From assembly GCA_035628915.1 (NCBI GenBank), contig DASPIW010000005.1, positions 1-64,000 of the forward strand: a stretch of DNA of 64,000 nt, read 5' to 3'. The notes beneath the pieces are model-generated. The model was not told the DNA's origin, searched no databases, and saw only the letters and a list, made by a program, of their open reading frames with translations. Shown here one piece after another: positions 8,049 to 16,110 of the stretch. A program made the translations under genes and the position numbers. Origin of the DNA: JARBUG01 sp035628915 (lineage in GTDB: Bacteria > Bacillota > Sulfobacillia > Symbiobacteriales > Symbiobacteriaceae). How positions within the stretch are numbered: position 1 is the stretch's first letter; each line of letters begins with the position of its first letter.

Positions 8049-9125
8049 ATGAAACGCTTGCTGGCTATTTTGATGGCCCTCTCGCTGCTCGCCCTCGCCG
8101 GCTGCGGCGGCGCCAAGACCGAGACCCCGAAGCCCGCAGAACAGCCCGCCCAACAACCCGCCCAAAACCCCGCCCAGGAGCCCGCCAAGAAGAACCTGAA
8201 ACTCGTCCTCTATGCCGGTCAGATGGAAGACCACGTCAAGGGCGCCGTCTCCGAGTTCGAAGCGAAGACGGGCGTGAAAGTCGAATGGGTCCGGATGTCG
8301 TCCGGCGAGACCCTGACCCGGATTCGGGCCGAGAAAGATAACCCCAAGGCTTCCGTCTGGTACGGCGGTCCCGCCGACGGTTACGTCGCCGCCAAGGAAG
8401 AAGGCCTGCTTGACAAGTATGTTTCGCCCACCGCCGCCAAGATTCCCGCCCAGTACAAGGACCCCGACGGCTACTGGACCGGCGTCTACGTCGGCTTCCT
8501 GGGCTTCGGCTCCAACACCAAGTTGCTCGAAGAGCAGAAGCTGACCGCCCCCGAGTCCTGGGAGGACCTGCTGAAGCCCGAGTTCAAGGGCAAGATCGCC
8601 CTGGCCAACCCCGGTTCCTCCGGCACCTCCTACACCATGCTGGCGACCATGGTCCAGATCATGGGCGAGGAGAAGGGCCTGGAGTACATGAAGAAGCTGC
8701 ACCCGCAGATCGCCCAGTACCCGAAGTCCGGCACGGCCCCGGGCCAGATGGCCGGCCGCGGGGAAGTCGTGGTGGGCATCTCGTTTGCACATGACATCAT
8801 CAAGTACCAGAAGGAAGGCATGCCCCTGAAGGTCTCCTTCCCGAAGGAAGGCACCGGCTACGAGACCGGCGGCATCGCGCTGATCAAGGGCGGCCCGGAC
8901 CAGGAAGCGGCGAAGCTGTTCATCGACTGGGCGCTGACCAAAGAAGCCCAGGAGCTGGGCCAGAAGTATGGCTCCTACCAGTCGCTGACCCATCCGGACG
9001 CTAAGAACCCGCCCGAGGCGTTCTCGGTCGACAAGGTCAAGACGATCAAGTACGACGTCATGTGGGCCGGCAAGGTCCGCACCCAGCTCGTTGAGAAGTG
9101 GTCCAACGCCGTTAACATGAAGTAG
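8049..9125 (+). CDS. ABC transporter solute-binding lipoprotein (family 1, ferric/AfuA/phosphonate PhnS-type)
   Basis: A 358-residue exported lipoprotein with signal segment MKRLLAILMALSLLALAGCG (lipobox LAGC). A Pro/Ala/Gln-rich linker follows, then the extracellular solute-binding fold starting at LKLVLYAGQMEDHVKGAVSE. The fold pattern (KVEWVRMSSGETLTRIRAE, VWYGGPADGYVAAKEEGLLD) is shared by binding proteins for Fe3+, hexose phosphates and 2-aminoethylphosphonate, so the substrate is not settled. The adjacent PhnD-like sensor system favours a phosphorus-containing ligand, but this is inference. The ATG at 8049 begins the signal peptide. Confidence 0.88.
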   Translation: MKRLLAILMALSLLALAGCGGAKTETPKPAEQPAQQPAQNPAQEPAKKNLKLVLYAGQMEDHVKGAVSEFEAKTGVKVEWVRMSSGETLTRIRAEKDNPKASVWYGGPADGYVAAKEEGLLDKYVSPTAAKIPAQYKDPDGYWTGVYVGFLGFGSNTKLLEEQKLTAPESWEDLLKPEFKGKIALANPGSSGTSYTMLATMVQIMGEEKGLEYMKKLHPQIAQYPKSGTAPGQMAGRGEVVVGISFAHDIIKYQKEGMPLKVSFPKEGTGYETGGIALIKGGPDQEAAKLFIDWALTKEAQELGQKYGSYQSLTHPDAKNPPEAFSVDKVKTIKYDVMWAGKVRTQLVEKWSNAVNMK

Positions 9126-9132
9126 CGGGGGT

Positions 9133-9155
9133 GGCCCGGAGGTATCCTCCGGGCC
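9133..9155 (+). terminator. Intercistronic hairpin between binding protein and permease genes
   Basis: GGCCCGGAG pairs with CTCCGGGCC, loop GTATC, with no U-run. Its position suggests partial attenuation or mRNA stabilisation, giving more binding protein than permease. Confidence 0.5.
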
Positions 9156-9194
9156 ATTCTGCCCAGACCGCCTCAACCGACGGGAGTGGAACGA

Positions 9195-10865
9195 ATGGCC
9201 TTATGGAAAGCGCGCCTCCTGCGCCGTCCGAAGCTGGAGCCGGTGGTGATACTCACCATACTCCTGACGGTGGCGGCGCTCTGGCTCTTTATCGTCGATC
9301 CCATCTATCAGGTGCTCAAGCAGTCAGTCATGACCAAGACCGGGGTCTCGCTGGCCGCCTACTGGGCGGTCGTCTCCAGTCCCCGCATCCGGGACATTTT
9401 CTTCAACACCATCGTGCTGTGCAGCACCGTGGGTTTGATCTCCACGGCGCTCGGACTGCTCTTTGCGTACACCATCGCGTATATCCGCGTGCCCCTCAAG
9501 GGGCTCTTCCGGGCCCTGGCGATTCTGCCCGTGGTCTCGCCGCCGTTTCTGGTCGCCCTCTCGGCGATTCTGCTCTTCGGGCGCGTCGGGCTGATCACCC
9601 GCGACCTGCTCCACCTGCAAAACGCCAACATTTATGGCTTCCACGGCCTGGTGCTGGTGATGGTCCTGACGCACTTCCCCATCACCTTCCTGGTCCTGAT
9701 CGGTCTCCTGCAGAACATTGACGTCAACCTGGAAGAGGCGGCCCGCAACGCCGGCGCCTCCCGCTGGCAGGTCTTCCGGACCGTCACCTTCCCCCTGATG
9801 CTCCCCGGCCTCGCCAACGCCTTCCTGCTGGTCTTCATCCAGTCGCTGGCGGACTTCGGCAACCCCATGGTCATCGGGGGCAACTACATGGTTCTGGCGG
9901 TGCAGATTTACCAGCAGGCGATTGGCGGCTATGACCTGCAGGGCGGTGCCGCCGTGGCTGTGCTGCTGCTCCTGATCACCGTGGCCGTCTTCGTGCTGCA
10001 GCGCTACTGGTTGGCCGGGCGCTCGTACGTGACCGTTACGGGCAAGCCCGCCCGGGAGCGCACGCCGGTCACCGACCCCAAGGTGGTCTGGCCCCTGTTC
10101 GGGCTCTGCGCCCTGTTCGCCCTCACGGTGCTGTCGATGTACGCGCTGATTCCGATCAACGCCTTCATCAAGCTCTGGGGCATCAACTGGTCCTTTACGC
10201 TCGACCATTTCAAGTACGTCCTCAGCCTCGGCCTCAAGCCGATTTGGGACACGACTCGCCTGGCCCTGATCGCAACGCCCATCGCAGGCCTGCTCGGCAT
10301 GATCATCGCCTATCTGGTCACGAAAAAGCAGTTCGCCGGGCGGGGCGCCATCGAGTTCACGGCGATGCTGTCGATTGCGGTGCCCGGCACCGTCATCGGC
10401 ATCGGCTACATTCTGGCCTTTAACACGCCGCCCCTGATGCTGACGGCCACCGGGACGATCCTCGTGATCGCGTTCGTCTTCCGCAACATGCCCGTGGGCA
10501 TCCGGTCGGGCATCGCGGCGCTGCAGCAGATCGATCCGGCGCTGGAGGAGGCCTCGGTCAACCTGGGCGCCACTTCCGTGCAGACCTTCACCCGAGTGAT
10601 GCTGCCGCTGATGGGCTCCGCCTTCTTCTCCGGCCTGATTTACAGCTTCGTCCGGGCGATGACGGCGGTCTCTGCCGTGATCTTCCTGGTTTCCGCCAAG
10701 TACAACCTGCTGACCGTCGCCATCCTCAACCAGGTCGATGTCGGGCGCTGGGGCTACGCCTCGGCCTACGCGACCCTGCTGATCGTCATCGTCCTGGCTG
10801 TGGTGGTTCTCATCGGCGCCGTCCTGCGGCTGATGGGCATCCGGACCAGCATATCTGACCTATAG
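9195..10865 (+). CDS. ABC transporter permease, double-length (FbpB/AfuB-like)
   Basis: A 556-residue inner membrane protein with about 12 segments made of two fused permease domains. Each has the EAA cytoplasmic loop: NLEEAARNAGASRWQVFRTV in the first half and PALEEASVNLGATSVQTFTR in the second. Such fused permeases are typical of ferric, sugar-phosphate and aminoethylphosphonate importers of this group. The start at 9195 has GGGAG eight bases upstream; a GTG three codons earlier sits too close. It belongs to one operon with the binding protein and ATPase. Confidence 0.93.
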   Translation: MALWKARLLRRPKLEPVVILTILLTVAALWLFIVDPIYQVLKQSVMTKTGVSLAAYWAVVSSPRIRDIFFNTIVLCSTVGLISTALGLLFAYTIAYIRVPLKGLFRALAILPVVSPPFLVALSAILLFGRVGLITRDLLHLQNANIYGFHGLVLVMVLTHFPITFLVLIGLLQNIDVNLEEAARNAGASRWQVFRTVTFPLMLPGLANAFLLVFIQSLADFGNPMVIGGNYMVLAVQIYQQAIGGYDLQGGAAVAVLLLLITVAVFVLQRYWLAGRSYVTVTGKPARERTPVTDPKVVWPLFGLCALFALTVLSMYALIPINAFIKLWGINWSFTLDHFKYVLSLGLKPIWDTTRLALIATPIAGLLGMIIAYLVTKKQFAGRGAIEFTAMLSIAVPGTVIGIGYILAFNTPPLMLTATGTILVIAFVFRNMPVGIRSGIAALQQIDPALEEASVNLGATSVQTFTRVMLPLMGSAFFSGLIYSFVRAMTAVSAVIFLVSAKYNLLTVAILNQVDVGRWGYASAYATLLIVIVLAVVVLIGAVLRLMGIRTSISDL

Positions 10866-10879
10866 GAGGTCCCGTCCGC

Positions 10880-11923
10880 ATGCGGTGCACGTTGCGTTTG
10901 GAGAACCTCACCAAGGATTTTGTATCCCAGCGGAAAACGACGCGGGCTGTGGACAGCGTCTCCCTGGACTTCCCCGCCGGGGCGTTCATCACCCTGCTCG
11001 GCCCGTCCGGCTGCGGCAAGACTACCGTTCTGCGCATGATCGCCGGCCTCGAGATGCCGACCGGCGGCGATGTCTTGATCGACGGCAAGAGCGTGGCGAA
11101 CGTGCCGCCCAACCAGCGGGAGACGGCCATGGTCTTCCAGAGCTACGCCCTCTTCCCGCACATGACCGTCTTTGAGAACGTGGCCTATGGCCTGCGGCTG
11201 CGCAAAGTGTCCGAGCCGATGTTGAAGGCCGCAGTGGCCGAAAAGCTGGAGATGATGGGCCTGTGGGAGATGGCCGGCAGGCAGCCCAACCAGCTTTCCG
11301 GCGGCCAGCAGCAGCGGGTCGCCCTGGCGCGGGCCCTGGTCATGTCGCCCAAGGTCCTGCTGTTCGATGAACCTCTGTCCAACCTGGACGCCAAGCTGCG
11401 CATCCAGGTCCGGGAGGATATCCGCGAGCTGCAGCGGCGGCTCGGTGTGACGACGGTCTACGTCACCCACGACCAGGAGGAGGCGATGGCCATCTCCGAC
11501 GTGGTGGTGATCATGAACAAGGGCAAGGTGGAGCAGGCCGGCTCGCCGGAGGAGATTTACCACGAGCCCCGCTCGGTCTTCGTGGCTGACTTCATCGGCG
11601 GGGTGAATCTCCTGGCAGGCGAGATGGCCGCTCACGGGCAGGTCCGGCTGCTCGATCAGGTCCTGCCCATCCGCAACCCGGCGGGCGCCCAGCCCGGTAG
11701 TGCGGTCAGCGTCGCGATCCGGCCCGAAGAGGTGACTGTGGGCGCCGGCCCCTGGGAGGGGGCGGTGAAGCGGTCGATCTTCCTGGGCCGGCTGACCGAG
11801 TACGTGGTCAGCGTGGGCGGGCAGGAGATCACGGCGGTCGTCCATGGCCGGCGGCAGCGGCTGCCGGAAGGGGCGCCGACCCGGGTCGGGTTCCAGGAGG
11901 GCGCCTTGCTGGCGCTCCGGTAG
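10880..11923 (+). CDS. ABC transporter ATP-binding protein (PotA/FbpC-like)
   Basis: A 347-residue ATPase. It has Walker A GPSGCGKTT, a Q-loop in VFQSYALFPHMT, signature LSGGQQQRVALARAL, Walker B VLLFDEPLSNLD, and the H-loop in VTHDQEEAM. The C-terminal third fits a TOBE regulatory domain (SVAIRPEEVTVG). It energises the double permease encoded 14 bp upstream; AGGAGG precedes the ATG. A strong terminator follows, ending the importer operon. Confidence 0.95.
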   Translation: MRCTLRLENLTKDFVSQRKTTRAVDSVSLDFPAGAFITLLGPSGCGKTTVLRMIAGLEMPTGGDVLIDGKSVANVPPNQRETAMVFQSYALFPHMTVFENVAYGLRLRKVSEPMLKAAVAEKLEMMGLWEMAGRQPNQLSGGQQQRVALARALVMSPKVLLFDEPLSNLDAKLRIQVREDIRELQRRLGVTTVYVTHDQEEAMAISDVVVIMNKGKVEQAGSPEEIYHEPRSVFVADFIGGVNLLAGEMAAHGQVRLLDQVLPIRNPAGAQPGSAVSVAIRPEEVTVGAGPWEGAVKRSIFLGRLTEYVVSVGGQEITAVVHGRRQRLPEGAPTRVGFQEGALLALR

Positions 11924-11935
11924 GTCGGAAAAGAG

Positions 11936-11975
11936 CGGCGGCCGTCGGATTAGTCCGACGGCCGCCGTTTTCGTT
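11936..11975. terminator. Rho-independent terminator, probably bidirectional
   Basis: A 14-bp perfect GC stem (11936-11949 with 11954-11967), TTAG loop, followed by TTTTCGTTT on the + strand. It ends the importer operon and, read from the other strand, probably trkH. Confidence 0.9.
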
Positions 11976-11981
11976 TCGAGG

Positions 11982-13442
11982 CTATCGGCGCCAGAACGCC
12001 GGCGAGAACAGCACCAGGACTGTCCAGAGTTCCAATCTGCCCAGGAGCATCAGCACACTGCCTGTCCAGGTGGCCACGTCGGTCAGCGCATTGTAGTTGG
12101 TCATGGGTCCTACCACGCCCAGGCCCGGTCCGATGTTGCCCAAAGTCGCCCCGGCGGCGCTCAGGCTGCTGAGCAGGTCAAGGCCGGTGGCGGAGAGGAT
12201 CAGCGTGCCCGCACCCAGCACGGCCATGTAGAGGAAGAAGAACTGCTGGATGTTTACGACTAGTTCCTCAGGTACGACCCGGCTGCCCAGTTTCACCTGC
12301 CGGACCACCCGGGGCTGAATCTGGCGGGCGAACTCGCCGGCCGCCTGCTTGATCAGCACCAGAAACCGCATGATCTTTACGGCGCCGCCGGTGGAGCCCG
12401 TACTGGCGCCAATGACTGAGAGCAGGCCAAGTATCCACTTGGCGGCCCAGGGCCACTGATCGAAGTCATGGGTCGCGAAGCCGGTCGTCGTCATGATGGA
12501 CGACGCCTGGAAAGCCCCGTGGCGCAGGGCATCGAGCAGGCCCATCTTCGGGCCGGCGATCAGGATGGTCAGGGCCACACCCGACCCGACCGTCACCCAG
12601 GTGTACAGGCGGAACTCGGGGTCCCGCCAGATGGGGCCGGGCGAGCGGCTCTGGAAGGCGCCGACGAAGAGGGCGAAGTTCACGCCCGCCAGATACATGA
12701 ACAGCGTCGTCACCCACTGCATTGCGGGGGTAAAGGCGCCCAGACTGGCGTTGCGGGTGCTGAAGCCGCCGGTCGCCAGGGTGGCGAAGGAGTGGTTGAG
12801 GGCGTCGAACAGGCTCATTCCCAGCGCCCACAGGCACAGCACCTGGGCGGCGGTCAGCACCACGTAGGCGATCCAGAGCGCTTGAGCGGTCTCGCGGACG
12901 CGGGTGGCGACTCGCTCCACCGTGGGGCCCGGCGCCTCGGCTTTCATGACCTGCAGGCCGCCCATTCCCAGGGCGGACAACATGGCTACCAACAACACCA
13001 TGATGCCCATGCCGCCCAGCCAGTGGGTCAGGGAGCGCCAGAACAGGATGCCCGGCGGCACCACTTCTACGTCCGTAATGACGCTGGCCCCGGTGGTCGT
13101 AAAGCCTGACATGCTTTCGAAGAACGCATTGGTGAAGGACGGCAGGACCCCTGAGAACATGTATGGCAGTGCGCCGGCGGTGGCCGCCAACAGCCAGGCC
13201 AGCGTCACGAGCAGGTACGTGTCCCGCCGGCGAAGTTCCGTCGTACCTCGCCCCAAAAGCCGCAGGAGGCCGCCGGCGGCCGCTGTCGGCAGGGCGGAGA
13301 GCAGCAGCGGCCTCCACGACTCCGCACCGGGCGTGAAAGACCACGGCAGGGGCAGAAGCATGGTCCCCGCCAAAATCAGCAGCAAAGCGCCCAGGCCGCC
13401 GGCCACGGCCCGGTAGCGTACGTAAGCCGCGGTAATCATCAT
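11982..13442 (-). CDS. trkH: Trk/Ktr potassium uptake channel subunit TrkH
   Basis: A 486-residue polytopic membrane protein of the SKT superfamily with four pore-loop repeats. Visible filter-type segments include SGFTTTGAS, LATGGFSTRN, TTTGFATHDF and GASTGSTGGAVK. It forms the K+ translocation pore and needs the cytoplasmic RCK protein encoded by the overlapping upstream gene. Start and upstream stop overlap as ATGA (13439-13442), so translation is coupled. Length and topology fit TrkH/KtrB. Confidence 0.95.
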   Translation of the reverse strand: MMITAAYVRYRAVAGGLGALLLILAGTMLLPLPWSFTPGAESWRPLLLSALPTAAAGGLLRLLGRGTTELRRRDTYLLVTLAWLLAATAGALPYMFSGVLPSFTNAFFESMSGFTTTGASVITDVEVVPPGILFWRSLTHWLGGMGIMVLLVAMLSALGMGGLQVMKAEAPGPTVERVATRVRETAQALWIAYVVLTAAQVLCLWALGMSLFDALNHSFATLATGGFSTRNASLGAFTPAMQWVTTLFMYLAGVNFALFVGAFQSRSPGPIWRDPEFRLYTWVTVGSGVALTILIAGPKMGLLDALRHGAFQASSIMTTTGFATHDFDQWPWAAKWILGLLSVIGASTGSTGGAVKIMRFLVLIKQAAGEFARQIQPRVVRQVKLGSRVVPEELVVNIQQFFFLYMAVLGAGTLILSATGLDLLSSLSAAGATLGNIGPGLGVVGPMTNYNALTDVATWTGSVLMLLGRLELWTVLVLFSPAFWRR

Positions 13443-14821
13443 TGGCTTTTCCCTCCGGCCGGCGACGAGAACAGGCCGAGACCGCTCTTGAAGAAGAGTC
13501 TGTCAATCGCCGCACGGGCACCGGGCAGGGCCAGGATTACGGCTCTGTCGCCGGGCATCAGGGCGTCCTTGCCGGAAGGCAGAATGACCGACCCGTCCGC
13601 GCGGAAGATGCCGCCCACCAGGGAGCCGCGCGGGAACGTGACCTGATGCAGCTTCCGCCCGGCCACCGGGCACTCGGGACTGATCAGGAACTCCAGCACG
13701 TGCAGGCTGTCGCCTTCCATGTAGTGGATGCCCAGCAGTTCCGAGGAGCCCCGCAGGAACTGCTGAATGGCCGCCGCACTGATGACCTGCGGGTTGAGCA
13801 CCACGTCGATGCCGACGCGCTCCACCAGGTGTAGAAACTCCATGCGCCTGATGGTCGCGATGGTCCGGTAGGCCCCCAGATCCTTGGCCACGAGGCTGGC
13901 GAGGAGGTTGAGCTTGTCGTCGGCGGTCGTGGCAATGAACATGTCGGCGTTGCCAACGCCTTCTTCCCTGAGCAGCTCTGCATCGGCGCCGTCGCCGTGC
14001 AGCACTTCGACGCCGTTCAGGATCCCCGCCAGGTGCTGGCACCGCTGCCGATCTTTCTCGATGAGTGTAAGCGAGATGCCCTGCCCTTCCAGCAGCCGGG
14101 CGAGGCGCTGCCCGATGCGGCCGCCGCCGAGGATGGCGATTTTGCGGACGGGCCGGGTCTCCTGGCCGAGGAGCGCTTCCGCGGGGGCGGCTTCACCGGT
14201 GCGCGCCAGCACAAAGACCCGGTCGCCGGCCATGATGGTGTCGCTGCCCCGGGGAATCAGCACACTCTCCTTGCGCTGAATCGCCGCAATCAGCACTGGC
14301 CCGAAGTCGATTTTGCTCAGCGGCTTGCCCACGGCCGCGGCGTGGGGCGGCACCCGCAGTTCCAGCAGCTGCAGCAGGCCTTCGGCGAAATACTGAGCGC
14401 CCACCGCCTCCGGGCAACGGACCAGTTTAGCGATCTCTTCGGCGGTGACGCGCTCGGGGCTGAGAATCAGGTCGATGCCCTTCAGGGCGTTCCCGCCGAA
14501 CCAGCGCGGCGAGGCATACTCCGGGTTGCGGACCCGCGCAATGGTCCTGCACTTGCTGCCCGCCTTGGCTGCAAGGCACGCGACGATATTGACTTCATCT
14601 ACCTCTGTGGTCGCCACCACCAGGTCGGCATTTGCGAAATCGACCTGGCTCAGGACTTCGGGGCTGCACCACTCGCCGGGAATCGTACGGACGTCCAGCG
14701 TCTCCCCGACAATTTCGGCCCGGTCCGGCTGCTGCTCGATTACGTAAACGTCGTAGTCCTTGCTTAGCATGCGGGCCACGCTGTACCCGAGCTTTCCGGC
14801 GCCGATAATGATCGCACGCAT
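13439..14821 (-). CDS. trkA: Trk potassium uptake regulatory protein TrkA
   Basis: A 460-residue cytoplasmic peripheral protein with two tandem RCK units. Each begins with a Rossmann dinucleotide motif: MRAIIIGAGKLGYSVARML at the N terminus and IAILGGGRIGQRLARLLEG near residue 230. Each is followed by a TrkA-C domain. It binds NAD(H) or nucleotides and gates TrkH. It overlaps trkH by four bases. This full-length double form contrasts with the single-domain KhtT elsewhere in the window. Confidence 0.95.
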   Translation of the reverse strand: MRAIIIGAGKLGYSVARMLSKDYDVYVIEQQPDRAEIVGETLDVRTIPGEWCSPEVLSQVDFANADLVVATTEVDEVNIVACLAAKAGSKCRTIARVRNPEYASPRWFGGNALKGIDLILSPERVTAEEIAKLVRCPEAVGAQYFAEGLLQLLELRVPPHAAAVGKPLSKIDFGPVLIAAIQRKESVLIPRGSDTIMAGDRVFVLARTGEAAPAEALLGQETRPVRKIAILGGGRIGQRLARLLEGQGISLTLIEKDRQRCQHLAGILNGVEVLHGDGADAELLREEGVGNADMFIATTADDKLNLLASLVAKDLGAYRTIATIRRMEFLHLVERVGIDVVLNPQVISAAAIQQFLRGSSELLGIHYMEGDSLHVLEFLISPECPVAGRKLHQVTFPRGSLVGGIFRADGSVILPSGKDALMPGDRAVILALPGARAAIDRLFFKSGLGLFSSPAGGKSQ

Positions 14822-14852
14822 GGAATATCTCCTTCATCTGCAATCAATGTTG

Positions 14853-14881
14853 TTGGCAGACCTTTTCGCTAACGTTATTAC
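14853..14881 (+). promoter_or_regulatory. Candidate sigma-A promoter for the DUF819 gene
   Basis: TTGGCA (14853-14858), 17-bp spacer, TATTAC (14876-14881). It lies in the AT-rich divergent region between trkA and the DUF819 gene and would start transcription just before the structured leader. Confidence 0.5.
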
Positions 14882-14909
14882 ATTCACATCAATATTTTTC
14901 CTGCAAAAA

Positions 14910-14959
14910 GGCCGAGTCTGCGCAGGATTCTCTGAGAGACGGTACGAATCTCAACGGCC
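14910..14959 (+). promoter_or_regulatory. Candidate structured 5' leader (three-way-junction-like)
   Basis: GGCCG (14910-14914) can pair with CGGCC (14955-14959). It encloses two hairpins: one GAGTC/GATTC-based with a CG apex, and one closed by GAGA/TCTC. It lies between the candidate promoter and the SD of the DUF819 gene. I match it to no known riboswitch; folding is by eye. Confidence 0.35.
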
Positions 14960-14986
14960 ATTACAAAACTATTGCGAGGAATGCTA

Positions 14987-16108
14987 ATGGCCGTACACAT
15001 CGCCTTCCTGGTCCTCGCCCCGGCGGTCCTCCTGGAACTGTGCCGCCGCTCTCGGATTCTCGGCGCCATCGGCCCCACTGTCCTCAGCTATGCGGCGGGG
15101 ATCCTCTGGGGGAACTCGGGCTGGGCGCAGGCCGACAACACCGTCGCACTGAACATCGCCCAGGTGACTGTGCCACTGGCCATTCCGTATCTGCTCTTTG
15201 CCACCGAGTTTATGCGCTGGCTCCGGACGGCGCGATCGACGGTCATCTCTTTCGCATTGGAGATTATTGGCGTTCTGATTGCCGCCGGGCTCGGCGCCTA
15301 CCTGTTTGCCGACCGCGTCGATGAAGGGTGGAAGCTCGCGGGTATGTTCGTCGGCGTCTACACGGGCGGAACGGCCAATCTGACGGCCATCGGAGTGGGT
15401 CTGGCGGCGAAGCAGGAGACCTTCATTCTGGCGAATGCCGCCGACATGGTCGTCTCCAGCGTCTACCTCCTCTTTCTGATGTCCGTGGCCCAGCGGGTCT
15501 TGCTCAAATTCCTGCCGCCCTATCAGCGGCAGTTTACGGCTGCTTCGGCGGAGAACGCCACCGAAAGCACTCCGTCCATCTGGCGGTGGGACTACTTCCG
15601 CGACCTTGGGCTGGCGACTGGTCTTTCCGTCGTGATTGTCGGCATCAGCGTCGGCATCGCCCTCCTGTTGACCGGCAGGCTATCGGAAGTGGTTATCATT
15701 CTGAGCATCACGACCCTGGGGATTGCCGCTTCGTTCTACGCCCGGGTGCGCCGGCTGCAGGGCGCCCAGGCTGCCGGCCAGTACATTCTGCTCGTCTTCT
15801 GCACGGCGGTCGGCAGCACGGCCAATTTCCGCGATCTGGTCACTTCGCCGGCGATCCTTTACTACTGCGCATTCGTGATGGTCGTCGCCGTTGTCATCCA
15901 CGTAGCGCTGGCGGCGCTGCTGCGGATTGATGCGGATACGGTGATCATCACTTCGACGGCGGGCGTTTTCAGTCCCCCGTTCGTCGGACCGGTGGCCGCC
16001 GCATTGAAAAACCCCGAGGTTGTCGTCTCGGGGTTGACCACGGGTGTGGTGGGCTATGCAATAGGGAACTATCTCGGGCTGGCGCTGGCCTACCTGTTCA
16101 AGCCGTGA
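14987..16108 (+). CDS. DUF819-family integral membrane protein (YjcL-like)
   Basis: A 373-residue protein with about 10-11 hydrophobic segments. It carries family-like motifs FVGVYTGGTANLTAIGVGLA and VGSTANFRDLVTSP, and ends with FSPPFVGPVAAALKNPE. These Gly/Asn-rich re-entrant patterns resemble sodium-coupled transporters, but the family function is unknown. The start at 14987 was chosen because GAGGA precedes it; an ATG two codons earlier and a TTG at 14972 are alternatives. The gene ends two bases before the convergent S1P-lyase-like stop, and its 3' end carries the terminator of that gene on the opposite strand. Confidence 0.8.
   Translation: MAVHIAFLVLAPAVLLELCRRSRILGAIGPTVLSYAAGILWGNSGWAQADNTVALNIAQVTVPLAIPYLLFATEFMRWLRTARSTVISFALEIIGVLIAAGLGAYLFADRVDEGWKLAGMFVGVYTGGTANLTAIGVGLAAKQETFILANAADMVVSSVYLLFLMSVAQRVLLKFLPPYQRQFTAASAENATESTPSIWRWDYFRDLGLATGLSVVIVGISVGIALLLTGRLSEVVIILSITTLGIAASFYARVRRLQGAQAAGQYILLVFCTAVGSTANFRDLVTSPAILYYCAFVMVVAVVIHVALAALLRIDADTVIITSTAGVFSPPFVGPVAAALKNPEVVVSGLTTGVVGYAIGNYLGLALAYLFKP
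16006..16035 (-). terminator. Rho-independent terminator embedded in the convergent gene
   Basis: On the minus strand AACCCCGAG, an 8-nt loop, CTCGGGGTT, then TTT. It lies about 75 bp past the S1P-lyase-like stop and inside the DUF819 coding region, so a real codon stretch doubles as an antisense terminator. Confidence 0.7.
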
Positions 16109-16110
16109 GG

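Noticed and set aside
8043..9176. 377-codon antisense frame over the binding lipoprotein
   Set aside because: Leu/Gly/Val repetitive composition from the complementary strand; no start signals.
14822..14986. c-di-AMP (ydaO) riboswitch between trkA and the DUF819 gene
   Set aside because: Considered because Trk/Ktr genes often carry one, but the conserved ydaO core was not found on either strand; only a small unclassified structure is present.
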